Source: Chryseobacterium capnotolerans
GTDB lineage: Bacteria > Bacteroidota > Bacteroidia > Flavobacteriales > Weeksellaceae
Assembly (NCBI RefSeq): GCF_021278965.1
Contig: NZ_CP065589.1
Location: forward strand, 997,001-1,061,000
DNA length: 64,000 nucleotides
Reading direction: 5' to 3'
Part shown: in pieces, positions 27,521 through 35,699 of the stretch
Layout of the letters: each line of letters begins with the position of its first letter
Numbering within the stretch: the first letter of the stretch is position 1
Notes under the pieces: generated by a model
Seen by the model: the letters and a program-made list of their open reading frames with translations, nothing else
Told to the model about the DNA's origin: nothing
The model's database searches: none
Translations under genes and position numbers: made by a program

Positions 27521-28105
27521 TTATTCTCCCGTTCCCATAATATTTGGATTCCAGTTAGCCGGAACCTTAGGGACAATATCGTTTTTTACATAATAATCCT
27601 GAATTTCCTGCATGATTTCAGAAAACGGAACTGTGGCAATTCTCTCATAAGGAATTGTGTAGCCAAGGTATACAATGTTTCTTTTGAAATCGCCGGCTGC
27701 AAGTACAATAGGAACTTTTGCTGCCATTGCCATATGATAGAAGCCTTTTCTCCATTTCGGAACCCAGCTTCTGGTTCCTTCCGGGGTAATAACAAGGCTG
27801 AAATCTTCCTTAGCAAACTGATTGGCTACAAAATTGACAAGGTCATTTTTCTGGCTTCTGTCAATACCAATGCCTCCAAGTCCTTTTACAACACCTCCAT
27901 ACCAGGCTTTGGTATGAGCATCCTTAATGATGATTTTTAAAGGTTTATTCAGTGACCAATAGGCAAAGTTTCCTAAAATGTATTCCATATTATGAGTATG
28001 GGGTGCCACCACCAGGATACATCGGTTCAGGACATTAACGTCGCCCTGCAGAACGACTTTCCATCCTAGTAATTTTAACATCAGTTTGCCTATCAGCTTT
28101 TTCAT
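27521..28105 (-). CDS. PlsC-like lysophospholipid acyltransferase with an HX4E motif
   Basis: About 194 residues from ATG 28105 (MKKLIGKLMLKLLGW). PlsC-superfamily motifs are visible: HTHNME in the place of the catalytic HX4D, FSLVITPEGTRS (the PEGTR motif) and MAAKVPIVLAAGDF. It should acylate a glycerophospholipid or related acceptor at the inner membrane. Glu replaces the usual Asp of HX4D. Located just upstream of the MenI-like gene, with a terminator upstream separating it from the tiny ORF at 28182. Confidence 0.8.
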   Translation of the reverse strand: MKKLIGKLMLKLLGWKVVLQGDVNVLNRCILVVAPHTHNMEYILGNFAYWSLNKPLKIIIKDAHTKAWYGGVVKGLGGIGIDRSQKNDLVNFVANQFAKEDFSLVITPEGTRSWVPKWRKGFYHMAMAAKVPIVLAAGDFKRNIVYLGYTIPYERIATVPFSEIMQEIQDYYVKNDIVPKVPANWNPNIMGTGE

Positions 28106-28126
28106 AGATTCTTGGATTAAAAACAA

Positions 28127-28155
28127 AAAAGTATAACCAATTGGGTTATACTTTT
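28127..28155 (-). terminator. Strong terminator ending the small transcript upstream of the acyltransferase
   Basis: Perfect 12-bp stem AAAAGTATAACC/GGTTATACTTTT with a 5-base loop. On the minus strand it is followed by TTTTTTGTTTTT. It stands 26 bases past the stop of the 20-residue ORF and 22 bases before the acyltransferase ATG. Confidence 0.85.
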
Positions 28156-28181
28156 ACAAATATATTGAAATATTATTGCTC

Positions 28182-28244
28182 TTAAAACAAACCGTTGATT
28201 AAATCTACGATTTTCATTACGAATTCCATTGCAAATTGTATCAT
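28182..28244 (-). CDS. Tiny amphipathic peptide ORF (20 residues)
   Basis: ATG 28244 to TAA 28182 encodes MIQFAMEFVMKIVDLINGLF, a hydrophobic peptide with charged residues spaced on one face (Glu7, Lys11, Asp14). It sits alone in a 292-base gap and has a dedicated terminator 26 bases downstream. A degenerate box TAATTTCG occurs upstream on the same strand. It could be a small membrane peptide or part of a small RNA; too short for homology judgement. Confidence 0.4.
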   Translation of the reverse strand: MIQFAMEFVMKIVDLINGLF

Positions 28245-28419
28245 AATAAGAGTGTTTTTTAGTGTTGGTTGGTTATTAAATTTTAACTATACGAAATTAT
28301 AACAATTTTTCCAAATAGAGAACTAAATAATAGTTTTTTTTCACTTTTCTGAGAGAAGAATGGTGTGAATTTCAAACGGTTGCTTTCCATTCACACCTTC
28401 TACCACTCTCTGTAGTTAA

Positions 28420-30138
28420 TTATTTAGTTTGTATGGATATTTCGTTTTTTCCGTCTTTTATTTTGATGTCCACATCTTTGTTGATTTTTTTGATATCAGA
28501 TGCTACGGAATCAATAACTTTCTTAGCCTGGTTATTCGGAACTTTTTTACCGTTAATGATAATACTGTCTTTATCATCAGAGTTATATTCTATGCTGGAA
28601 CCGTTTACTGTGATTTTATTTTTCTCGATTCTGATTCCGTTGTGATGTTCATCTCTGTCCTGGTCATCATCATCCATACCGTCTCCGTTCAGGTCTCCGT
28701 CAAAATCAATTCTGTCTTTTTTCAACGGGATTACTACTGCATTTTGAGGAACTACTAGTTCATAATTTACTCTGTAATCTCTGAATCTGTGTTCATACGG
28801 GTATTTTATGTAGTTGGGAAGTATTACTTTATTGTCTACAACCTCTACCGGTACTGTTACCTGAATGGGGAAGTTATAGCCATTTCCTTCTTTTTTAATG
28901 ATTAAGTAAGGTGTTTTTACTTCCGGTTTTCTTGTCACTTCTACAGAGATATAATCTTCCTCATACACTGATCTTTTATCAGAATAAATATCATCATCGT
29001 AAGCTTTATAGTTTTGTGGGATGCTTACTTGTTTTACATCTACATATACAGTATCTGAGGTTGTATTGATGGCTACATTTTCAATATCTTCTTTGCTGCC
29101 TTTGTAGATCAGGTTTTTCTTAGCCATACTGATTCCGAAGTAAGTTCCCAGTCCGATCAGAAGAAGGAATAATCCACCAACTACCCATCCAAGATTTCTC
29201 AGTTTTGTTTTTGGAGAGAAGATCTTAATACTTAATAGGCTGAAAAGGATGGCTGGAATTAAGCTTCCTATGATCATGATCGCTGCCAGTACTTTATCCA
29301 GACCATTGTCATCCATATAGAATCTGATCTGATTAGCTCCTGGGAAGTCTGTATCCATTCCAAAAAGTGCAAATAATACAAATACTCCGATAATACTTCC
29401 TACAGCAATCAATACTGAGAATGCTCCGATGATATATTTGAATACATTCCATATTCCGCTTCCTGCATTGTCTATATAAGGTTTGTTTTCGTTATAGATT
29501 TCTCCGACCCTCTGAGTAGATTCGTTGGCAAATTGTACCAATTTATTAGACTCATTCTTAAGATTGTCGAAGTTCATAGGCTTTCCCTGCATTTTCAGGA
29601 AATCTGAAGCACTTTGTGCTTTTGGAAGTACCAACCATAAGATTAGATACAACAGTAGGATTACCAAAGCACTTCCTGCAGCAGGAATCATTACAAGGAA
29701 TACCACTACCCAAATGATTCTCATAGCGGTAATGTCCATTCCTACGTAGTGAGCTAAACCTGCACAAACACCTGCAATTTTCTGTTTTTCAGGATCACGG
29801 AATAGTTGTTTTTTGTCTGTATAGTGAGTTCCCGTGTTTGTATTTTTAGTTGAATTTTTTTCAGAAAAATAAGCCTCTTCCTGTTCTTCGATTTTCTCAG
29901 GGGTTCCGATTTGTGCAATTACTTTTTCTACATCGGTATCGTTGATTACTTCACGTTTTCCCAGAGAATCTCTGAAGATCTCTACCATTCTTATTTCTAT
30001 GTCATGCATTACCTCATCTGCTTCCGAAGCATCCAGTGAGCTTCTCAGAGCGTTCAGGTAGTCGCTGAGCTTTATATATGCGTGTTCTTCTATGGTAAAA
30101 GAAAAACCTGCGAGTCCTATTGAGAGTGTCTTGTTCAT
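28420..30138 (-). CDS. PspC domain membrane protein
   Basis: A 572-residue protein. Residues 1-95 are an acidic HAAS-like domain (LSDYLNALRSSLDASEADEVMHDIEIRM...), 110-170 a PspC domain (PEKQKIAGVCAGLAHYVGMD followed by a membrane helix), then three further helices near 235-345, and a beta-rich C-terminus with a charged Asp-rich stretch (DGDLNGDGMDDDDQ) and Lys-rich end. PspC proteins handle membrane stress. Located 11 bases after padR on the same strand, so the two form an operon. The HAAS/PadR combination is common in Gram-positives and also in Bacteroidota. Confidence 0.87.
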   Translation of the reverse strand: MNKTLSIGLAGFSFTIEEHAYIKLSDYLNALRSSLDASEADEVMHDIEIRMVEIFRDSLGKREVINDTDVEKVIAQIGTPEKIEEQEEAYFSEKNSTKNTNTGTHYTDKKQLFRDPEKQKIAGVCAGLAHYVGMDITAMRIIWVVVFLVMIPAAGSALVILLLYLILWLVLPKAQSASDFLKMQGKPMNFDNLKNESNKLVQFANESTQRVGEIYNENKPYIDNAGSGIWNVFKYIIGAFSVLIAVGSIIGVFVLFALFGMDTDFPGANQIRFYMDDNGLDKVLAAIMIIGSLIPAILFSLLSIKIFSPKTKLRNLGWVVGGLFLLLIGLGTYFGISMAKKNLIYKGSKEDIENVAINTTSDTVYVDVKQVSIPQNYKAYDDDIYSDKRSVYEEDYISVEVTRKPEVKTPYLIIKKEGNGYNFPIQVTVPVEVVDNKVILPNYIKYPYEHRFRDYRVNYELVVPQNAVVIPLKKDRIDFDGDLNGDGMDDDDQDRDEHHNGIRIEKNKITVNGSSIEYNSDDKDSIIINGKKVPNNQAKKVIDSVASDIKKINKDVDIKIKDGKNEISIQTK

Positions 30139-30149
30139 AGCTTTGTTTT

Positions 30150-30479
30150 TTAATGTTGTTGAGTGATTTGGTTTACTGAAGCGGTAAGCTCATTCCACGT
30201 ATTTAAAAGTTCATCCAGGAAAAGTTTTCCTTTTTCTGTGATCTGATAATATTTTCTGGGTGGCCCGCCTGTAGATTCTTCCCATCTGTAAGAGAGAAAC
30301 TCTCCGTTTTTAAGTCTTGTAAGAAGAGGGTAGAGGGTCCCTTCCACTACATCCAGTTTTCCTTTTTTCAGTTCATCAATGAGATCAGAAACATACATTT
30401 CGCGATTATTGATGAGACTTAGAATACAGAATTCCAGAATTCCTTTTCGCATTTGCGCTTTGGTATTTTCAGTATTCAT
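30150..30479 (-). CDS. PadR family transcriptional regulator
   Basis: A 109-residue winged-helix protein. LEFCILSLINNREMYVSDLIDELKKG is helix-turn-helix, followed by the wing with EGTLYPLLTRLKNGEFLSYRW (the highly conserved LYPLLTRL core) and SGGPPRKYY. It lacks the second dimerisation domain of larger members, as in PadR-s1. It should repress its own operon with the PspC gene; palindromes overlapping its promoter are candidate operators. Confidence 0.93.
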   Translation of the reverse strand: MNTENTKAQMRKGILEFCILSLINNREMYVSDLIDELKKGKLDVVEGTLYPLLTRLKNGEFLSYRWEESTGGPPRKYYQITEKGKLFLDELLNTWNELTASVNQITQQH

Positions 30480-30550
30480 CTTTGATAATTTTTGTTAATT
30501 AAGGTTATATTTTTAGAAAAGTGCTCCTAGCTAGTTGAGCCTATTCTAAT

Positions 30551-30594
30551 TTTACATTACAAAGATATGTAAATAAAATGGTATTATGCAATAC
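30551..30594 (-). promoter_or_regulatory. padR promoter with two candidate PadR operators
   Basis: Minus-strand TATCTTTG (30567-30560) fits TAnnTTTG, with a TTG 21 bases upstream. A perfect 7-bp inverted repeat TTTACAT-N9-ATGTAAA (30551-30573) spans the box, and a second palindrome GTATT-ATGC-AATAC (30581-30594) covers the -33 region. Both positions would block RNA polymerase, as expected for autorepression by PadR. Confidence 0.6.
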
Positions 30595-30851
30595 AAAGTA
30601 GTGAAATTTTGAAAATAAAATTATTAATATATTGATAATCAGTATAATAAATTTTAATTTAAAATTTTGAGTAATATGCTTTAAGAGAAAAACTTTCTAA
30701 AAACCTTAAAAATTGAGTGAATTTTGAAAATGTAAGGTATGAAAACCTGGTTTTGATAAATGTAAGGCTTCACTTTTATCTGCGGTAAAAAGTTTTAATG
30801 CTAATGTTACCATCTATCTCTCATCAAAATGAGTTTAAATACATTTGAGTT

Positions 30852-30881
30852 TTGAAATCGAAACTATGATTCGTATTTTTG
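30852..30881 (+). promoter_or_regulatory. Promoter of the 30921 gene
   Basis: TTG (30852-30854), 19 bases, then TATTTTTG (30874-30881), matching Bacteroidota spacing. The start codon is 39 bases further. Confidence 0.6.
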
Positions 30882-30920
30882 TTTGGAAGTTTTTATAAAA
30901 CATTTGAATCCAATATTACT

Positions 30921-31625
30921 ATGAACATGAATATTTTGAATTACTACAGGAGTATATCCGCTTTTCTATTATTAGGGCCTTTATGTTTTGGGCAGTACCA
31001 GTTTGAGGTAAAAGATGCTTCAAAAAACTATAATGCCATTATTCATATCAACAATTGTTTTGATGATCAGTGTATGGAGAAGGGAACAGTGGAATTATTT
31101 GATAATAAAAACAGCAAAGTACAAACCTTTACATCAGATAATCTGGTTTTACATCTTGGAAAGGGGCAGAGACTGCAGCGTGGAAAAATGATCCCTTTAG
31201 CAAAGGAACAAAGCCCTTTAATCTTTGGTGATTTTAATTTTGACGGAACTGAAGATCTGGCCATAAGAAATGGAAATATGGGAAATTACAGTTCGGCATC
31301 TTATGATGTGTATGTATTTAATAGTACCAGAATGGCTTTTGTGAAAAGTAAAGAGCTTACAGAACTAGGATCAGATAATTTTGATTTTTTTGAAACAGAT
31401 CCGGTTCGCAAGCGCATTATTACCTTTGGAAAGGATGGCTGCTGCCGACTTTTCACCACAGAATTTGAAGTAATTCCTAATAAGGGACTTGATAAGGTGC
31501 TTGAAAAGGAAGAAGACAGCAGTGAAGAAGGCTATGTGAAAGTCATTATAAAAGAAAAGAAAAATAATAAATGGACTACCAGAACGAAGGTATATCCATC
31601 AGATCAATACAATAGAGAAAAGTAA
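30921..31625 (+). CDS. XAC2610-like secreted protein
   Basis: About 234 residues from ATG 30921 (the frame opens inside the promoter at 30879). N-terminal signal peptide (SISAFLLLGPLCFGQ). The segment IFGDFNFDGTEDLAIRNGNMG resembles FG-GAP/calcium-binding-like DxNxDG loops typical of XAC2610 family proteins, followed by SYDVYVFN. A charged C-terminus is rich in Glu and Lys. Function unknown. The next gene starts 1 base after its stop, so they form an operon. Confidence 0.7.
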   Translation: MNMNILNYYRSISAFLLLGPLCFGQYQFEVKDASKNYNAIIHINNCFDDQCMEKGTVELFDNKNSKVQTFTSDNLVLHLGKGQRLQRGKMIPLAKEQSPLIFGDFNFDGTEDLAIRNGNMGNYSSASYDVYVFNSTRMAFVKSKELTELGSDNFDFFETDPVRKRIITFGKDGCCRLFTTEFEVIPNKGLDKVLEKEEDSSEEGYVKVIIKEKKNNKWTTRTKVYPSDQYNREK

Positions 31626-31626
31626 A

Positions 31627-32217
31627 ATGAAAATTCAGAAAGAAATTGATTTTATCCTGGCTGTAGATGCCCTGAAAAATGTACAGAGAAGAAATTATAA
31701 TGCAGATGATTCAAGAAGAGAGAACACAGCAGAGCACTCCTGGCAAATCATTATTTTGGCACAAATCCTTTATCCTTATGCTAAAAACCGTGCAGATATA
31801 GATTTGTTAAGAGTCATAAGAATGCTTTCCATTCATGACCTTGTGGAAATTGAAGCAGGAGATACTTTCCTTTTTGATGAAGTCGCTATGATAGGAAAGT
31901 TTGAAAGAGAAAAAGTGTCTGCCCAGAAAATCTTTGGAATTCTGGATGAACCTCTACGTTCTGAATTCTTCAATCTATGGCTTGAATTTGAGGAAGAAGC
32001 GACTCCGGATGCTATTTTTGCATGTTCTATCGATAGAATTATGCCTTTTATTCTGAATTCTCATACTTCAGGAAAAAGCTGGACAGAAGCAGGTGTTACT
32101 GAAAAGCAGATCAGGAATATGCTGGAAACTGTCATTACGAGAGCATCAGATGAAATGGGAGAAGCTTTTGAACTGCTGTTGAGCAGAAGCCTGGAAACTG
32201 AAAAAGTTTTAAAATAA
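31627..32217 (+). CDS. HD domain hydrolase (HD_3 / YfbR-like)
   Basis: A 196-residue protein with the HD metal site: HSWQI, then SIHDLVEIEAGDT (HD pair) and a later Asp in ACSIDRIMPF. Related proteins are 5'-deoxynucleotidases and phosphohydrolases acting on nucleotides; the EAGD segment is typical of the group. Substrate not known. Overlaps the operon with the XAC2610-like gene (1-base spacing) and ends ahead of a strong terminator shared with a convergent gene. Confidence 0.83.
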   Translation: MKIQKEIDFILAVDALKNVQRRNYNADDSRRENTAEHSWQIIILAQILYPYAKNRADIDLLRVIRMLSIHDLVEIEAGDTFLFDEVAMIGKFEREKVSAQKIFGILDEPLRSEFFNLWLEFEEEATPDAIFACSIDRIMPFILNSHTSGKSWTEAGVTEKQIRNMLETVITRASDEMGEAFELLLSRSLETEKVLK

Positions 32218-32352
32218 TCTCAAATAAAAAGCTGATGACTGGATTTTATTGTTTCTCCTATAATCAATAGAAGCCGTTTGTTTAGCTTTTCTGAAATCAG
32301 TGAAAACAGGAATATTTTATCCAGAGTTTAGCAAACAAGACATATTATAATG

Positions 32353-32388
32353 AGTTTCGGGCGGCCTTTGGCCGCCCGAAACTTTTTT
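32353..32388 (+). terminator. Strong rho-independent terminator
   Basis: Perfect 14-bp GC-rich stem AGTTTCGGGCGGCC/GGCCGCCCGAAACT, loop TTT, then six Ts. Lies between the convergent HD hydrolase and thioesterase genes. Confidence 0.95.
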
Positions 32389-32390
32389 AT

Positions 32391-32774
32391 TTATAGTATC
32401 TGGATTGGTTTCTTGAATTCATCAATTGCAACAAAAGTAAAGTCACCTACGATGGCTTTTTCTCTCTCATAAGAGTACATCTGCTCTGTGTAGATTTCAA
32501 CGCTTACTTTCATACTTGTCTTTCCAACGTATGAAACTTTTCCGATCAGTTCTACAATCGTTCCGGCAGGAATTGGTTTTTTAAAATCGATTTTGTCACT
32601 ACTTACAGTTACCACTCTTTTTCTTGCGAAACGGGTCGCAGCAATAAAGGCTACTTCATCCATAAGCTGCATAGCAGTACCTCCGAAAAGAGTATCGTAA
32701 TGATTGGTTGTGTTAGGGAAAACCGCTTTAAAGATTCTGGTTTCGGCAGCTTCAATTCTTTCTTCTGTAGTCAT
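32391..32774 (-). CDS. Acyl-CoA thioesterase (YciA/BFIT-like hotdog)
   Basis: A 127-residue single hotdog-domain protein: VFPNTTNHYDTLFGGTAMQLMDEVAFIAATRF is the conserved active-site region (N-H-x-G-G-type with catalytic Asp in MDEV). It hydrolyses acyl-CoA. An upstream cobalamin riboswitch leads into this gene on the same strand. The ATG overlaps the stop of a 29-codon leader ORF (32771-32860, ATGA-type). Ends just before the shared terminator. Confidence 0.87.
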   Translation of the reverse strand: MTTEERIEAAETRIFKAVFPNTTNHYDTLFGGTAMQLMDEVAFIAATRFARKRVVTVSSDKIDFKKPIPAGTIVELIGKVSYVGKTSMKVSVEIYTEQMYSYEREKAIVGDFTFVAIDEFKKPIQIL

Positions 32775-32860
32775 ATTTCATTATTAAATAAGGCGAAATG
32801 AAATAATATCAAAACAACAGAATAATGACAGGAACATTGGAAATCCCTGAAACAATCCAT
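32771..32860 (-). CDS. Possible 29-residue leader ORF between riboswitch and thioesterase
   Basis: ATG 32860 opens a 29-codon frame whose TGA overlaps the thioesterase ATG (ATGA). The peptide (MDCFRDFQCSCHYSVVLIL...) is Cys-rich with a hydrophobic end. No family; it might couple translation to the thioesterase or be chance. Confidence 0.25.
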   Translation of the reverse strand: MDCFRDFQCSCHYSVVLILFHFALFNNEI

Positions 32861-32885
32861 CAGATCAATAAAACTTCAAATCGCG

Positions 32886-33082
32886 AAAGTTTCTTGTTTA
32901 AGAAAGCGGCAGGTCTCCTGACTTGTAACATCATTTATCTCCTTCCCATGCCTCGCACAGTGGATCTTTTGATAAAGATTTCAGTTACTTACAGTTGCGC
33001 GACAGTCCGTGATTTTCACACGGTTCCCTTTTAATCTGCGGTTATGCAGAACCAGTTTCTGTGATGAATAAGCCTAAACTTT
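32886..33082 (-). promoter_or_regulatory. Cobalamin (B12) riboswitch
   Basis: On the minus strand the B12 box AGTCAGGAGACCTGCC, upstream segment GCGCAACTGT, GGGAAGG and AAAAGGGAA-GTGAAAA-type elements occur in the cobalamin riboswitch order, closed by a P1 stem AAAGTTT/AAACTTT (33076-33082/32886-32892). A TATTTTTG box (33097-33090) lies just upstream. A small hairpin TTTCTTaaacAAGAAA at the 3' edge overlaps the P1 strand and could compete with it. It is directly upstream of the acyl-CoA thioesterase, about 112 bases from its ATG. Confidence 0.9.
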
Positions 33083-33135
33083 TTCGGTGCAAAAATAATG
33101 AATTTATTCCGGATTATGATAAATAATCTGACTGA

Positions 33136-33900
33136 TTACTCTTCCCTTTTTGATCGTCCATAAAGTGGTATATCTATATTCCCCGAACCATTGATCATAT
33201 AAAGGAAAATGTTGTCATTGTCCAGGGAGGTTACTCCTATATTGTTAAAGTCCATAGTGGGCTGGAACATATTTTTGATGGCTTCTCTTACAAAAACAGA
33301 ACCTCTTCCGGGCTGCTGAAGTCTGATAGATTTGATTTCAGTCATTCCTTCAGGAAGGTCGTTGCCAATTCCCCACGGTTTAACTTTATCAATTGTAAGA
33401 AGCTTTCCTTCTGAATCTTTTTCCTTTTTACGGTAACCGGCATTGGATGGGTAAACATCAATAACCACTTTACTTCTTTGTGCAGTAGGAATTTTGGGAT
33501 CAGAATTATCAGTGAAGATCAATGATCTTCCGTTTTTAGATTTAGAAGGAGTATAAGCGGGAAGCTGATCCACAAAGGCAATACGTTCTTTGTTAACCAT
33601 TCCTTCTTTGTCAAGAGTTTCATATCGTACAAATGGTTTGTCATCATCCTGCTTTTCAGGATATTTGATCCAGATCCATTCCGTTTCTCCCGGAGCAGGT
33701 TTTACATAAACAAATACATCCCCTTTACGCATACGGATCTTATCTACAATTTTTCTGTAGTTGTCTTTATGTACACGTACATTGGCATATCCTTCTTCAG
33801 CTTTTACAACACCAAAAGGAACTTTGTTTTGCCCTTTAACGAAGGCTAAAGAAAAAATACTGAAAGCAGACAGGTACAATGCTTTGTTTACTGAAATCAT
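33136..33900 (-). CDS. Secreted protein with SH3-like N-terminal domain
   Basis: A 254-residue protein with a signal peptide (ALYLSAFSIFSLAFVKGQ). Residues 22-80 (GVVKAEEGYANVRVHKDNYRKIVDKI) look like a bacterial SH3 domain (GYANVR), comparable to the protein at 56084. The rest is beta-rich and ends NIDIPLYGRSKREE. Possibly binds a cell-wall ligand in the periplasm. The first of three minus-strand envelope genes here, though not tightly spaced. Confidence 0.7.
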   Translation of the reverse strand: MISVNKALYLSAFSIFSLAFVKGQNKVPFGVVKAEEGYANVRVHKDNYRKIVDKIRMRKGDVFVYVKPAPGETEWIWIKYPEKQDDDKPFVRYETLDKEGMVNKERIAFVDQLPAYTPSKSKNGRSLIFTDNSDPKIPTAQRSKVVIDVYPSNAGYRKKEKDSEGKLLTIDKVKPWGIGNDLPEGMTEIKSIRLQQPGRGSVFVREAIKNMFQPTMDFNNIGVTSLDNDNIFLYMINGSGNIDIPLYGRSKREE

Positions 33901-33980
33901 CTTAACAAATTTTAGATTCCCAAATATATAAATTTAATGCTTTTTGGATGGGTAAAATAAAAATGTATTTATTGAAATTA

Positions 33981-34883
33981 TCAATATACTCTGAATAATT
34001 TATAAAATTCATCATCAGGAATATAATACTTGTCATTCTCCTGTAACCATTCCAGAGATTCTTTACTGAGATTTAGTTTATCATAGGCTTTGGTTTTCAA
34101 ATACTTTTTTTGTCCATCGACGATACTGTATATTATTTGCCCTGTTTTATCGTCTACCAATAGGGTTCTCTCTTTTGTCGTTCTGTCTTCTGGATGTGGA
34201 GAAAGTAAAATATACCAATAGGAATGAATGTCATTAAAAGCTCTATAAATACCTATAAAGGGAGATCCATATGAATCCGCTATAGCCAGAACATCGTAAA
34301 AATTCATCCTGAAAGGAGAGTCATGGTCTATTTTTTGTAGTAATGTTCCGTCTTCAGCATAAGCGTACCATATTCCTCGCGGATAACCGGCAGCTTTTAC
34401 TCCGTATCCAAAATGTCTTATGGTATGAATTGAACCATTTTTGTAGAAGTTAACTTGGGTCTGAAATGAGTTAGAAAACTGTTGGGTATATCCTGCATTT
34501 TCAGTTGTTCTTGTATACTTCTGTGTATCTTTTTTACCCGTCAGAATAAGGCTGATTATTCCGTCCTTGAATTCATAAGTCGTTAATGGAATAGGGTTGT
34601 CAGCTTTGTCTCTCAGCTCAGCAATATGTTTATTGTTGTCTTTATCATGTCCTACGGTGTAAAATATCCCATTGATTGGCTGCTTTTTTTTGGCATAGGA
34701 AACCAGGGTCTCATAAGTAGGTACAATCAGGTTTTCCTTTGAAATATCATCAATTTTTAACGTACTGAATTTTTGTGCCGGATTGGGTATTTTCTGCTGT
34801 GCACTCATAAAAGGTGAAATACTGAAAATACCAATTAAAAATAATGATCGATATATCTTGTCCATATTAAAATAGTTTTTCAT
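33981..34883 (-). CDS. Secreted protein of unknown function
   Basis: A 300-residue protein with a signal peptide. ATG 34883 opens the frame; an internal ATG (34865, MDKIYRSLFLIGIFS) gives a cleaner peptide, ending FMSAQ. Repeated Tyr/Gly strands such as NFYKNGSIHTIRHFGYG and RGIWYAYAEDGTLLQK resemble MORN-like or toxin-antitoxin-independent beta-repeat proteins. No catalytic motif. It starts 14 bases after the membrane protein gene upstream, so they likely share a transcript. Confidence 0.65.
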   Translation of the reverse strand: MKNYFNMDKIYRSLFLIGIFSISPFMSAQQKIPNPAQKFSTLKIDDISKENLIVPTYETLVSYAKKKQPINGIFYTVGHDKDNNKHIAELRDKADNPIPLTTYEFKDGIISLILTGKKDTQKYTRTTENAGYTQQFSNSFQTQVNFYKNGSIHTIRHFGYGVKAAGYPRGIWYAYAEDGTLLQKIDHDSPFRMNFYDVLAIADSYGSPFIGIYRAFNDIHSYWYILLSPHPEDRTTKERTLLVDDKTGQIIYSIVDGQKKYLKTKAYDKLNLSKESLEWLQENDKYYIPDDEFYKLFRVY

Positions 34884-34897
34884 CTACAAATCTTGTA

Positions 34898-35560
34898 TTA
34901 AGATTCTGACTTCTGATTAGATGAATTATAAATAGCTTTCGGATCATTTTTAAGGTAATAAGAAAATACCCCGAAGAATAACAGTACAACAAGAAATAAA
35001 GCTCCACATACATAAAAAGCTGTTCCAAAACCATAGCTGATGGTCACTCCGCCGCCTAATCCCATTCCAACCTGATTGTTTCCTAATCCTTCCATTTTTG
35101 ATTGGAAGGTTAAATAGAAAGCCAGTAAAGAGATAAGTCCTACTAAAGAAATGGCAATGTGATACATGTATTTCTTCTTAATACTTTTTATGACTTGAAT
35201 GATAATCCCAACAATAGCTGCCAGAAAAGCGATGATAATAATCGGGCTTGGCGGAATATTTTCTTTCTCTTTTTTATTGTTGGATTCGTTCAATGGTGAG
35301 TATTCAGAATCGGAATTTGAAGATTTATCACCTGAATCATTTCCGAAAGCAGAGCCAAACGGAGAGCTTTTCTTCAGGTTTTCTTTCATCCGTTCATTCA
35401 TTGTTTGCTGGGAAATTCCAGTTACCAGATCTGTTCCTTTAATAGACATTAAGGTGGTATCTCCACATTTTATCAGAAAAAAAGGAAAGAAAAAACACAG
35501 AATAATTACCGTATAACTAGGTATCGGAATAAGGTCTGATAATACTTTTAATGGTTTCAT
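34898..35560 (-). CDS. Multi-helix membrane protein of unknown function
   Basis: A 220-residue protein with hydrophobic segments near residues 14-30, 105-125, 133-150 and 185-205, plus a glycine-rich stretch (QVGMGLGGGVTISYGFG) just before the last helix. A Ser/Asn/Glu-rich soluble loop (about 60-100) sits between the first and second. No motif recognised. Upstream in an operon-like pair with the 33981 gene. Confidence 0.65.
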   Translation of the reverse strand: MKPLKVLSDLIPIPSYTVIILCFFFPFFLIKCGDTTLMSIKGTDLVTGISQQTMNERMKENLKKSSPFGSAFGNDSGDKSSNSDSEYSPLNESNNKKEKENIPPSPIIIIAFLAAIVGIIIQVIKSIKKKYMYHIAISLVGLISLLAFYLTFQSKMEGLGNNQVGMGLGGGVTISYGFGTAFYVCGALFLVVLLFFGVFSYYLKNDPKAIYNSSNQKSES

Positions 35561-35617
35561 AAATTATTGTTTCTGTTAAAAGTAGGAAAAATTATGATGA
35601 TAATGTGCAAAAGAAAA

Positions 35618-35641
35618 AGAGAGCATCTTCAGACGCCCTCT
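35618..35641 (-). terminator. Terminator of mutS2
   Basis: 10-bp stem (AGAGAGCATC/GACGCCCTCT with wobble pairs) around TTCA; on the minus strand it runs into TTTTTCTTTT. Lies about 60 bases after mutS2. Confidence 0.75.
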
Positions 35642-35699
35642 TCCATTATTGTATTCAGTGAATTTTCAAATTCTCAAATTTAATCCATTTCCAAATTGA

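Larger units (their letters stand above)
30480..30920. other. Divergent intergenic region of padR and the 30921 gene
   Basis: Holds the padR promoter and operators (30551-30594) and, on the other strand, the promoter at 30852-30881. The middle, about 30600-30840, is AT-rich with no gene or clear site. Confidence 0.6.

Noticed and set aside
32825..33034. Plus-strand ORF across the riboswitch
   Set aside because: Entirely antisense to the B12 riboswitch and without protein-family features.
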